Shown here: piece by piece, positions 27,360-38,855 of the stretch
How positions within the stretch are numbered: the first letter of the stretch is position 1
How the letters are laid out: each line of letters starts with the position of its first letter
Notes under the pieces: model-generated
Told to the model about the DNA's origin: nothing
Database searches by the model: none
The model's input: only the letters and a program-made list of their open reading frames with translations
From: Drosophila persimilis
Taxonomy: Eukaryota > Arthropoda > Insecta > Diptera > Drosophilidae
Assembly: GCF_003286085.1 (NCBI RefSeq)
Contig: NW_020825356.1
Location: forward strand, 930,001 to 994,000
DNA length: 64,000 bases
Direction of reading: 5' to 3'
Position numbers and translations under genes: made by a program

Positions 27360-27445
27360 GTACAGATATAGATATACTATGTATCTATATACATATCTAT
27401 ATATACATATCTATATATACATATCTATATATACATATGTATGTA
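27360..27445. repeat. (TATATACATATC)n microsatellite
   Basis: Tandem TATATATACATATC-type units, about 85 bp. Confidence 0.85.
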
Positions 27446-27751
27446 TATCTATATTTATCTTAATTCAAAAGAATCGAAATATAGATTATTTTTCATATAC
27501 ATTGTACATCTTAGTTCATATTGATTGGAAGACATTGGATTTTGTCAAAAATGAAAGAATGCGTGTCTATGTTTTCAGGAGCTGAGTTGCCTAAGGTTTG
27601 TGAAGGATTATTATGGGCAAATATTTAAAGTTTATGGGTGCCTTGGGTGTCGTAGCTTGGGCTACTTTAGTATAGCCAGGTCAAAATCAGCAAGGGCAAG
27701 AGTACCACGCATTGCCACTAAAAAACGAGGGGGAACGTTGTGAGTTGCTGC

Positions 27752-28317
27752 GGCGACCGCAGCTCTACATTTATACTCGTTACATAGTCAGTATGGCTAC
27801 ATTGAGCGACAATGTGTGCGTGCGAGAGAGACAGAAAACGTGTCTGAACATGTCGTCGGGCCCTGCGTAGCCACTGCAAATTAATTTGTTCCTTTTGGCT
27901 ATAGAAATGATCCGATCTGAGATTCAGCAATCTCATAGATACGGTCATTCTCTATGATTGTGCGTTTTTAGTTTTCTCGTATATTCAATATTGTGGATGC
28001 CACAGATTTTCGTCCTTTGTGGGGCGGAAGGTGGGGCGAAGTTTTGAAATATTGTAACAGTGACATATCACAGAAGTCTGGATCCAAAAAATCGTTTCTC
28101 TAGCTTTTATAGTCTTTAAGCACTAGGCGCTAATAGGGACGGACAGACGGACGGACGGAGAGACAGACAGTGCTCAATCGAGTCGGCTATTGATGCTGAT
28201 CAAGAATTTATATACTTTATGGGGTCGGATACGATTCCTTCTGGACGTGACACACATCCATTTTCACCACAAATCTAATATACCCCAAAACTCATTTTGA
28301 GTATCGGGTATAAAAAT
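27752..28317 (+). mobile_element. DINE-1 element, near full length
   Basis: Begins CTCTACATTTATACTCG, has CA-rich and CACAGATTTTCGTCCTTTG internal blocks, the GACGGACAGACGGACGGACG block, then TCGGCTATTGATGCTGATCA and ACTTTATGGGGTCGGA, and ends GAGTATCGGGTATAAAAA. These blocks match what I know of INE-1/DNAREP1, a non-autonomous Helitron/Helentron family. It is the best reference copy in the window. Confidence 0.75.
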
Positions 28318-28419
28318 TATCAAAATTCAGTAGAGTAGCAATTGACGGTATTAGTGTTTTGAATTAGTCAAATGTCACTAAAGTTGTCTTTAGAAACTTT
28401 TTCAAACCAAAGGATCGAC

Positions 28420-28665
28420 TTTTATGTACCTGATACTCAAAGAGTAGATTTTTGGTGAAGTTGGATATGTGGATAGCACGATTAAGGAAGAGTTTCTGCC
28501 GCCATAAAGTATACATATAAACTCGTTTTCTTGATCAGCATCAATTGCGGAGTCCTCCGTCCGGCAGAATAGAAAACAGGAAATATGGGAATAGAGAAAA
28601 AGAAACACATGTAAAAAAAAAAGCTTACATATAAATATACCAACTGAGTATCGGGTATAAATGTA
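28420..28665 (-). mobile_element. Chimeric DINE-1 at the duplication junction
   Basis: Minus-strand 3' half (28420-28565, including CTTGATCAGCATCAATTGCGGAGTC) joins directly at 28566 to the 5' terminal part belonging to the duplicated unit. Confidence 0.6.
28656..28662 (+). promoter_or_regulatory. TATA-like site at a DINE-1 end, upstream of polycystin gene B
   Basis: Same GAGTATCGGGTATAAAT context as gene A, 144 bp before the ATG. Function inferred. Confidence 0.35.
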
Positions 28666-28805
28666 GACACACGGCTTGAGTACCTGGGCCAGATCGAAGC
28701 AATCTTTACTTAAACTTCAAGATTTATTTTAGTCCTTACTCGGTTTTGCAACAAATTGGGGCATAATTTTAACTGAAATATATCTTAGAAAAGTTCGCAT
28801 TAAAA

Positions 28806-31800
28806 ATGTCGTCAATGGGTCAGGGTCAAAGACCGGATAGACAGGTTCAAAGTCCTATTTCGCCTCCAAGGTCAGCACGTGCAGTGTCGCTGCCGCCTTC
28901 TGCGAAAGATACGGCATTTGAAGAGAAACCAGCCGCGAGCCGTGGTCAGGCTCCGGAACCCGGTGCAGATCCACCTCTGGATCAGACCCGTTCTTCTGGT
29001 GTGACTGAGGAGACGGCAAAAGAGGAAAGACGCGGCTTGTTCGGACGAAAAAAGGGGATACTGGTTGCGACCCCGAAAAGGGGTTCACTTTCTAATGGAT
29101 TAGGACGCGAAGTCCACATACACCAAGGCCAAAAAGGAAAATCAACGCGCATTCTCTATACCACAGATGAGGAAGTGCGCGATGCTCTCCTGGAGTTTGG
29201 AGTGTTCATCATATTTCTTATACTGACATCATTGGGTGAGTAGGTGATTCACATTCAAGGTGTATACATCCGTAACGTATAACGACTGGTATATATTCTT
29301 ATATATAAATATTACAATATAATTACTAGAAAGTTTACTCGAATGTTTAATCAATCATGTATGCAAATTCAAACAACTTTAGAAAAAAAAAATTGTTTTA
29401 AATATTCTTCCATGTTTAATAAAAACAATTATGCTTACTTCAAAAACCTCGGATAAGATTAAAATACGATAACCATTTCTATGATCTTAAAAGTCAGCAA
29501 ACAACATGTTGCATCTATTTTTCTAACCTCAAGCGCTATTAAGATTAAAATAATTTGTGTTGCAGTAACTCTGTCTGTGCGTCACCCTCACATGTTCTAC
29601 TTTAACGATACTATAAAGAAACTATTTTCCACTCGCGAAATGGTTGTGGCTCCATCCGTTACGGTCTGTTTTGAAAAGATTCTCACTGTCCCAGATTGGT
29701 GGGACTATTTGGTATACAACTTTATAAAAACATTGCACGGAGATTTGACCATAACTACAGCAGCACCAAATGACACTACAACCGGTAAACAAAACGCTGA
29801 AGCGTTGCGTCAGGCCAGCGAGGATCAGTGGAATGTGGAGGATGGGTATGTGGATCGCGATTATGATGAATCCCAGAAACGGAACGGGGAATTCGAACAA
29901 CGACCACAAGATGCCGGGCTTGAAGACATCGAGCTAGACGAGCAAACTTTCAACGACAAAAGAGCTGGTTTTGATGGTTCTGCCAGTACTAGACAAAACT
30001 CGAAAGCAACCACACATCTCGAGGGTCGCGTATATCTGCTCCAGAACCTTCTGCTCGGTCCCCCGCGCCTTCGGCAGATTCGTGTCCGCAGGGAGAGTTG
30101 TCAAGCGAGCGACGACTTCGTACGACATTTCAACACCTGCTACTCCGCCTATTCGGCGGGGATGGAAGAGAAAACCGGTACGCACAAAGGTACAGAGTTC
30201 TACACGATGGGCAAGCTGAACGCGACTCCGATTTGGACAGTGCTGGCATTCTATAGTACTGGTGGTTACATCGCTGATCTGACCTATGACAAGAACGATA
30301 ATTTGGAGAAGATAAATAAACTGAGGCACGATAATTGGCTGGATCGCGGCTCAAGGCTATGTCTGATGGAGTTCAATCTGTACAACAAGAATACGGACAT
30401 CTTTCAAAGCGTCAAGTAGGGATCAGCTTCGACTTAAAGTTTAGCTCATTTAAAGCTTCTCTTCCAACCAGACTTCTAGCCGAAATCCCCCCCACGGGAG
30501 GTGTGATACCACAGACGCATCTGCAAACTGTCAAGCAGTATTCTTTCTTCAACGATACCAGTCAGACTATGACTGTGATCTATATATTTTGGTATATCAT
30601 GGTCGCTTATTATACTATCTGTGAGATTAATGGATTGAGAAAGTCGGGGATTACAATTTACTACAGGTCGTTGCTAAATGTTCTCGACACTATTGTATTA
30701 GTGGTAAATATTAACATTATTGGTCGCTTCCTGATCTCCCTTTCCATTCCTTCGACAGTACTAGTGTACTAGTGGTAACAATTTTTTTAATCATCGCTTC
30801 GCAATCTACCTTTCCACTCCTAGCTTTGCTACCTGGCCTTGATCTACAACGTCTGGCACACATTCCAAGTTGGTGCCCTTACACGAAATGCCAAGAGGCA
30901 CACGGGCTATCAAAGTATCGATGTTCTTTGCTTTATGAACATCATCTATGTGGATATGATGGCCATTTTAGCTTTTCTTGTATGGATAAAAATATTCAAG
31001 TTTATCAGTTTCAACAAAACTCTTGTTCAGTTTACAACTACATTAAGAAGGGTATTTTTTAATATTTTAATTTCAATAGATGTCATTTTTGATGATTTAT
31101 TTGAACATTTGTAGTGCTCCAAAGATTTGGCTGGCTTCAGTCTTATGTTCGGCATTGTTTTTTTGGCCTATGCTCAACTGGGCCTTCTGCTCTTCGGCAC
31201 TAAGCATCCAGATTTTCATAACTTCGTCACTTCAGTCTTGACCATGATCCGCATGATCCTAGGCGATTTTCAATATAATCTCATTGAGCAAGCGAATCGG
31301 GTGCTGGGTCCCATCTACTTTCTCACCTACATTCTACTTGTGTTTTTTATATTGCTGGTAAGCTTTGAGCATCGAATGAGTTTTGTCGGTTACCATAAGT
31401 TGTATTCCACTAGAACATGTTCCTGGCCATCATCATGGAAACTTATAACTCGGTAAAGAGTGAAATTACCCAAGGGCGCAGTCATTTGGGCTCATATATC
31501 TATAAGAAGCTGGCTGCAGCCATTTACTGGATCGTCCACTGTGGCCGGAAGGCACGGGTTCAGCCTACCCGCCGAACTGCTTCTGTCAATGAGACTGATG
31601 TGGATGGCACGATCGCAGAATTTGAAGAGCCTAAAGTGCTAGCAAACATAACCCAAGCAGAGTATATTTACCAGAGTAAACTTACCAGTCCTTTTTAACT
31701 TTAGCTAAATATCTCTTTCAGCGCCCGTTACTTTGAAGAGGTTCCCCCCGATGTTCAAAACAAGGAACTATTTCAGTAAGAGCTCCGATACTTATTTTAG

Positions 31801-31958
31801 TGCCATTTATTATTTGTAAATCACCTTGGTTTTCTTTACTATCTCTTAGGCTAACAAATCGCGTAACACTGATTGAAGAAATTCTCGAACAGCTGGTCAC
31901 CAATATGGATGATGTACTAAAACGCATCGAGAGAGAGCAAGGCGCAAGAAAACACTAA
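28806..31958 (+). CDS. Pkd2-like: Polycystin-2 (PKD2/TRPP) family channel, gene B (recent duplicate of A)
   Basis: Eight exons at 28806-29235, 29566-30415, 30472-30703, 30824-31051, 31115-31357, 31414-31661, 31722-31775, 31850-31958 encode 797 residues with the same S1-S6, TOP domain, LGD filter and coiled coil as gene A. By eye the only amino-acid change is Tyr to Asn at residue 273, in the acidic TOP-domain insert; the stop is TAA instead of TAG, and other differences are silent or intronic. Both genes keep every splice site, so both may be active. It faces gene C tail to tail across about 1.1 kb. Confidence 0.93.
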
Positions 31959-32189
31959 ATTCGATATACGAGTTTGATGTATCTCAACTAATGTTGGATA
32001 TTGGAGCATTATTCATTACTACCGTATTCTTACAGACTCAGAACTTTTTGCACCTTTTTTTGAATGTAAATAGAATTAGTTCTGTAAAATAAAATCAGTA
32101 TCGGAAACAGTCTGTCTCAGAACAACAAAATTGCTTTCACTCATCTTTCATGTCCATCATCAAATCCTCTTTGTTTTTTTTAGTGAAAA

Positions 32190-32425
32190 TTGGGCTGAGC
32201 AATGGAAACAAATCTATGGCATTCACAATTTTGAAGATATGAGAAAACTAAAATTATTATAAGATCAGATTATTATTATTATTATATTGTCAACTCAATT
32301 TGCAATTGCTATGATGGCGTACCATGCGCTTAGTCATTCCCTCTCTTTCACATACTCTTCCATTTGCACTGTGGAAGGCAGCCATACTAACTGAGTATCA
32401 GGATTAAATGTAAAGTCGCGGCCCT
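32190..32425 (-). mobile_element. DINE-1 fragment downstream of gene B
   Basis: Minus-strand remnant: degraded TCTATGGCATTCACAATTTTGAAGATA block and the 5'-type end GCCATACTAACTGAGTATCAGG near 32383-32404. Confidence 0.5.
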
Positions 32426-32660
32426 AGCTTCGGCTCACAACGTTTCCGCTCGCTTTAATTCTATAAAGCTTTGCCGAAAAATTTAATGGCTCGCGAGACA
32501 TTTAATTAGTCTCACATATTTTTAATTGTTTTGAAAACAGTTCTAAGATTTATGCTAATATATACATACATATGTACATATGTATTGTATTGATTTCATA
32601 TTCTTACGACTTATTACATTGAGTTATCGTCACCATGTGATGATTTCTTGAACCGTTTCA

Positions 32661-32790
32661 TATTTTTATACCCGATACTCAAAATTCATGGGTATATTAC
32701 CCGAACCCTGTGCGAATGCTGCCCACGACTGAAGTTTTATAAGGAAGTGCCCGTTAGGATCGGCGTATTCCTGGGGGTGCATCGACGTCA
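32661..32790 (-). mobile_element. DINE-1 3'-end fragment
   Basis: TTTTTATACCCGATACTCAAAA is the reverse complement of the DINE-1 3' terminus, followed by a degraded segment. It lies between the stop codons of genes B and C. Confidence 0.5.
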
Positions 32791-33104
32791 ATAACATTAG
32801 TATGTGTGTAGAACTCAATCATCTCACCTTTATGAATTTGATAAATAACTAAAATATTTTTGTATATTTTCATTTTCATGTTAAATCACTTAATAATTGT
32901 AAGTGTTTGAATATTTAATTATAAGAAATTAAAATGAATGTTATTAAATTTGAAATCAGACAATTTATATTAATAACAATTTCAAATTAACAGAAAATCT
33001 CCCTATATACATATGTAAAATTTTGAATGCAAATATCATAAATATTAAAATTACAAATATTCATGCGTTTTTGGGAAGATTTTGGCCATATAGATATTTC
33101 GAGC

Positions 33105-36100
33105 TTAGGTCTTCCTTACACCTTGTTGTCTCTCAAAGCGTTGCAGTATGCTATCAATATTGGTAACAAGCTGTTCGAGAACTTCTTCAATCAGACTTAC
33201 GCGATTGGTAAGACTAGGAAAAAGCAAAAAACAAAAGTTATAAACTATAACCCAAACAATATATCAGGGCTCTTACCGAAACAATTCCCTATTCTGAACA
33301 TCGGGAGGAATATTTTGGAAATACCGTGCCCTGAAATAGATATTCAGTTTAAATTATGTATGTTTAAAGCTGTACCTAGTAAATGTACTCTTCTGTGGTC
33401 ATGCTCCTCCTCAGCAGCTTAGGCTGCTTTAATTCTGTGGCCGTGGAATTCTGATCAGCTTCATTGAATGCAGGTGGTGGGCGGGCTGACCGGAAACGAC
33501 GCGCACGGCCGCAGTGAGTTATCCAGTAGAAGGCACCAGCCAGTTTCTTAATGACATATGAGGCTAACTGGCTGCGTCCTTGAGTGATTTCATTCTTGAC
33601 TGAGTTATAAGTTTGCATGATGATGGCTAAAAACATGTTCTTGTGGAATACAACACATTAAGACCTATAAAATGTATTTAAGTTCTCAAACTTGCCAACA
33701 GGATGAAGAACACAAGCACAATATAGGTGAGAAAGTAGATGGGCCCGAGCACCCGATTGGACTGCTGAATAAGAGTGTACTGAAAATCACCGAGGATCAT
33801 GCGGATCATTGTTAATACTGAGGTGACAAAATTATTAAAATCTGGATGCTCAGTGCCGAAAAGCAGAAGACCCAGTTGGGCATAGGCCAAAAAAACAATG
33901 CCAAACATAATACTGAATCCAATCAAATCCTTAGAGCACTATAAATTTTCAAAAAATCAATCACAGTTATTGTCACAGTCTAGCCAATAAATATTTTGAA
34001 TAAAATGGCATACCTTTCTTAAAGTCGTTGTGAACTGAATGAGTGTCTTGTTGAAACTGATAAACTTGAATATTTTGATCCATACCAAAAATGCTAAAAT
34101 AGCCATCATATCCACATAGATCAAATTCGATAAGCAGAGAACATCGATACTTTGATAGTGCTGTTGCGTGTAGGCCTTGGATGTAATGGATTTCATTTTG
34201 AAGGTATGCCAAATGTTGTAGAACAAGGCCAGGTAACATAACTGGGTACAAGAAAAATAGATAAGAAAAGTAGATCGGGAACATAACAGTACAGAAAATA
34301 ATACTTACCACTAACACAATATTATCAAGAATGTTCATTAATGATGTGAAGTAGGCTCTCCATCCTGACTTGCAGAATGCATTGATCTCACAAATGGTGT
34401 AGTAAAATACCATTATATACCAGAATATATAGACTACAGTCATGGTCAGACTGAGATCGGTGAAAAAAGAATACTCTTTGACTGTTCGCAAATGCGCCTG
34501 CGGTATGACACCACCCGTGGGGGGGATTTCAGCAATAAGTCTGGAGAGAAGAAGAACTTGAAATAAACTTTAATTAAAATCGAGGCAAACCCCTACTTAA
34601 CGCTCTGAAAGATGTCTTTGTTATCGTTGAACATATTGAACTCCACCAAACACAGCCTCGAACCGCGATCCAGCCAATTAACGCTTTTCAGCTTATTTAT
34701 GCTCTGCAGATTCTCATCCTTGTCGTAGGTCAGATCAACAGTGTACCCACCAGAGCGATAGTAGGCCAGTAAAGTCAAGATCGGGGTGGCGCCCAGTTCG
34801 CGCATTGTTCGGTATCGAGTACCTTTGTGCCATTCGGAGTTCTCTTCGGCCGCATTGGAATATGCGGCATAGCAGGTGTTGAAGTTCTGAGGGAAGTTAC
34901 CGTCCGTTTGGCAACTGTTCTTGCTAACGCGAATCTGCCGTAGGCGTGGTGGACCAAGCATAAGGTTCTCGTGCAGGAATAAGCGACCGTTGAGATGGGT
35001 AGTCAAATTAAGGCTGCTTTCAGCCCATGGGACAGTTTCGCTAGCAGTATCGCTACGAGCACTACGACTTTTTGTGGTTTCGCCGATTTGCGCGCTCAGG
35101 TCAAGGTCCAGGTCCAGGCCATCGAGATTTTCGTCCCTGTCGATTTCATCGATCTCGCCGTAAGGTAGTGCTGGTCCAGTTTCTCTTTTCCTCCTAGAGG
35201 ATTCATCATTGCGTTCAACATCCCCATCCTCCACATACAGGATATCTTCGCTGGACTTGAATGAGCTCCGATCGGTTTTGGCTTCGTTAACGGATTTAGA
35301 TCGTGGGCTTGTTGAAGTGCTGCTGGTCATATCTCCATGCAATGTATTTATAAAGTTGTATACCAAATAGTCCCACCAATCTGGGACGGTGAGCATCTTC
35401 TCAAAGGAGACCGTCACTGATGGGACCACAGTCAGGTTGCGTGTGGTAAACAGTTTCATCATCGTATCATTAAAGTAGAACATATGAGGGTGACGCACGG
35501 ACAAAGTTACTGGAAGAAAAACGAGTTCGAAATCCAGGAATCACCACACAGGAAGTCGATTGGGGTTTGATTATGGTATATGCGATTTCTAATATAGTAC
35601 AAAATCGTATGGTTAGACCTAGAAAAATAAGTAGCCTGTCTAAATAAATAATCAAAAATATTCCCTTAATGACCCTTAATGATATTTATATCATTATTAT
35701 AAAACTCATTCTGGATGACCATTTGGTCAACTTTCACACCATCTGCATGAAACTATCTTAGATCTGACTTTTGGAATATTCTGCTGTTATATTTGTGGTG
35801 CTTCTTTAGTCATAAAGAAATAGACTATCGATAATATGCCTAGAATCTAGAACAACCCTAAGATCCTAAATAAGCAATTGTGACTCGTAAAAACTGTATA
35901 TAAACCTCGCATGTTTCGTAATAAAATCAGTACGAAAGAAAACTCAGATGCATTTACTTCTGTGAAGTCCAATTTGTTCAAGTTCTGATTGCGGCGACAT
36001 TTTTTTACTGTCACATAAACCGGTGGCATACACCGTATGAAATCATATTGAAATCATAAGAATCATGTGAATTTACAACAAAAAATTGATTTATTCACAT

Positions 36101-37735
36101 TCAATACAGGGCTTACCTTATTAAATCTTAGAGTCGCAGCCGTAGCATACATACGTAGCCGTAGCACACAACATTCCAATTACTTAACTTAATTAATTTA
36201 ACTTAATTAATTCTCTATTGAAATATTTAATAATTAAGTGCTTACAGCTCCCCAGAATGGTCGGCTTATTGCTATGTATGTACATATAGGTAACATTGAA
36301 ATGTATTTTTTGTATGTAGTTAATACAAATTAGTTATTGATCAATTTTATGTTGACATGTTAAAAGACTTACAGTGATATACCGAAGAAACAGAGATCTT
36401 ATCGATTGTAAAATCATACAACTAATATAACGATATGCTCATCTATATTTTTAACTCTCTTCTTTTATATTACTTGACCTGAACACATAACACATATTAA
36501 AAGTGTTTTAAAAGTTAACTAAAACCGATAATTTATTTGACGAACTCTTGATATTTCTAACAATAACAAAGCTGGAAATGAAATGCGAAATTAAATGAAG
36601 AAAAAAAAAGTGTTTTAGAATTAAACAACAGCAACAACTTGGCTGCAAAAACTGTCTAGGAACAGGAGTCTAAAAGACGGTATTTTTAATGGGCCTTGGA
36701 ACTTACAAGTCATAGAAAGCTATTACTCCGATTTATATTTTGCGTGCCTTAATAAAAGAGAAAACTGTTTCTTTATACCCAATCAACAGCAGAAAAATTC
36801 CTTTTGTTGCACTCGAAGTTTTGCAAATTCATCAAATAATATAGAATAGAATAGATCAAAAAGCAAAAAACTGAAAAAGACTGGAAAATGTATACCATTC
36901 AAGTTAAAAGACTTGGTTCCTGAAAACAATAAGTATTGGAGGCCTATAATAACACATTTAAAAATTATGTACACTCCGTTAAAATAAATGTAACAGCCAT
37001 GACAACAGCAAATATCCATGTCCGTCTGTCCGTATTTTTTGAAAACAAGCTACGAGAGGATATAACAACTAACGTAAGCGGATTATGGGTAGACTTCTAT
37101 GATATCAATGTAAAAAATATATCCTTCAAAGATAAATATAATATGATCTTACCGACCAGATTGCGATCTGATCATTATTACAAGATGAATACAAAATTAA
37201 GCTGCTATAAAGATTGCCTCCATCCGTCGTATTTCATTGAAGTATGGCTTTCATTTCAGCACAATTTGGTATTAAACTCACCCAGAGATGTAAGGACAAG
37301 GAAAATGATGAAAACTCCAAACTCCATGAGAGCGTCGCGCACCTCCTCGTCAGTTGTATAGAGAACACGCGATGTCTTAACTTTTAGGTGCTGTGGTAAG
37401 GGGGTGTCGCGTCCCAATCCACTCATAGCCGTGGCTTTTTTTTGACTCGCAATTATTTCATCTTTCTTTTGTCCGAAAAAACTACTTTTTTTCGTTTTCA
37501 GCGAGTTCTGGCTCTCTGTTGTGGCTGGTACCTTAACTTGGTCAGCTTTCTCAGCTGATTTTGCACCATTTCGACGTTTTGGCAGCTGGACACGAGGGAG
37601 ATCCTTAACTCGGATCGTGGCTGGTCTTGCTGCAAATGCAGTATTTCTCGAAGTATGGCGCTGATTTGGATGCGGCACTGCACGTGCCGCCCTTTGTGGC
37701 GCGTCAGGACTCTGATCCAGTCCACGTGAGTACAT
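33105..37735 (-). CDS. Pkd2-like: Polycystin-2 (PKD2/TRPP) family channel, gene C (diverged copy)
   Basis: Minus-strand exons 37735-37282, 35509-34597, 34540-34309, 34241-34014, 33938-33696, 33639-33389, 33330-33277, 33213-33105, one frame, 827 residues. Exon lengths 3, 4, 5, 7 and 8 equal those of A and B, so all three descend from one intron-containing gene. Core motifs are kept: LYTTDEEVRDAL then S1, LLGPPRLRQIRV, EIPPTGGVIPQ, pore LGD (658-660), NRVLGPIYFLTY and NMFLAIIMQTYNSVK. The N tail and the acidic TOP-domain insert (with RRKRE, a possible furin-like site) are strongly diverged. Intron 5 uses a GC donor (TTG|GCAAGT). Intron 1 is long (1772 bp) and carries a DINE-1 fragment. Channel function is inferred from the family. 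Confidence 0.92.
37005..37255 (-). mobile_element. DINE-1 fragment in intron 1 of polycystin gene C
   Basis: Contains CCATGTCCGTCTGTCCGTA and a degraded ACCAGATTGCGATCTGATCATT block, as in the copy upstream of gene A. The surrounding intron (35510-37281) has no other recognisable feature. Confidence 0.5.
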
Positions 37736-38140
37736 TTTTATTACAAATTTAACTTATAAGTTTTTGCACAAGGATTTTTCTAGTTTCTTGGAAAGACTTG
37801 TTTAAATAGAAATTTAAAAACCGCTTGCTAGGTTCTTAATCAGATACCAAGAGTTACTTTAATGATACAGTCCCATACCCATACAATCACTAAATATATC
37901 TTCAGCTACACGGAAAAGAAAGCAGCTCGTTATCAAATCGAAATTCCCCATTCAAATCGATATGTGGATAATATCAAATCGATATCCATTCAAAATTTTT
38001 TTTTCGAAATCTTTCGCCAAAAGTTTTTGTGACAAAGAATTTTATGAGGGCTTCGTATAAAATGAATATAAAATCATATTTTTACCATTTTTGAGGCGAG
38101 ATCGCGTCATTTAAATCGATCTAGAATCCGCAACTCTACA

Positions 38141-38146
38141 TTTATA
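38141..38146 (-). promoter_or_regulatory. TATA-like site at a DINE-1 end, upstream of polycystin gene C
   Basis: On the minus strand GAGTGTCGGGTATAAATG reads toward gene C, about 405 bp before its ATG. Role inferred. Confidence 0.3.
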
Positions 38147-38693
38147 CCCGACACTCAATCAGTATGGCTCCTCTCCGCCAGAGGACGCACACATTTACCA
38201 CGAAGAGTGTGTGAGAGAGAGAGACAGAAAAAAAATGGCTCTATCGACTCAGCTATTTATGCTGATCAAGAAAATGTGTACTTTATGGGATCGGAAACGC
38301 TGCCTTCTGGGCGGGATCTAAAAATAAGATGAAAACAACTTTTTACGTTTCACTTGATGGTGGTCTGGTGCCGCTCCATATAACGGGGTGCCACTTACCG
38401 TTAACCGGAAGCTTGTGTATCGAAAGCGGAGACAGTGTTGCCACGCGTGTCTGCGAAATTGCCCAAGAAAATGGCCGTTCCTTGGCCCATTCAATAAGCA
38501 GATAGATTGTGGCTTTCTTTGTAATGTTTTTTGATTGTTCTCTTTCTTTTATTTAAATGCGTTTGTATGTTTGTTCTTTTCATTCATATTTCACCTTGGT
38601 TGCACTGGGTTTTATGATGACCATAAAAATGGTGTTACAACCATCCACTTCCAGCACAAATCTAGTAAAACCCTAATCTCTTTGAGTATCGAG

Positions 38694-38700
38694 TATAAAA
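38694..38700 (+). promoter_or_regulatory. TATA-like site at a DINE-1 end, upstream of the repeat-protein gene
   Basis: GAGTATCGAGTATAAAA reads toward the gene starting at 38856, 156 bp before the ATG. Role inferred. Confidence 0.35.
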
Positions 38701-38855
38701 ATACCCCATTAGACTTAGCTTAAACAATCAAAAACTTGTTTAAAATCTGTCATTTTATCCTAGAAGAGATGATTTGATTTTGTAGTTCCCTTAACCTTGG
38801 CCATGAGTTTCGTTGGAGCGGTAGTCGTGAGAAGCTAAAGCTCGTAGTTTTCAAA

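Larger units (their letters stand above)
26883..28565. other. Spacer between the two duplicated polycystin copies
   Basis: Unique relative to the repeats. It contains an ATATAC/ATCTAT microsatellite at 27360-27445, a full-length DINE-1 at 27752-28317 and the 3' half of another DINE-1 at 28420-28565. No supportable gene. Confidence 0.7.
28566..32163 (+). repeat. Direct repeat copy 2 of the 3.6-kb duplication
   Basis: Near-identical partner of 23287-26882, offset 5279-5281 bp. Flanking sequences differ completely on both sides, which argues for a real duplication. Confidence 0.95.
38130..38702 (+). mobile_element. DINE-1 with outward-facing TATAAA ends, interrupted by an insertion of about 300 bp
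   Basis: Left end CAACTCTACATTTATACCCGACACTC, right end TTTGAGTATCGAGTATAAAA. Internal TCAGCTATTTATGCTGATCA and ACTTTATGGGATCGGA blocks are present. Compared with the copy at 27752, about 300 bp (roughly 38328-38627) is inserted between CTTCTGGGCGGGAT and GTGTTACAACCATCCA. It separates gene C (leftward) from the repeat-protein gene (rightward). Confidence 0.7.

Noticed and set aside
23287..32163. Duplicated polycystin unit as an assembly artefact
   Set aside because: Copies differ at scattered sites including a codon change, stop codon and indels, and flanks are different. Long reads would settle it.
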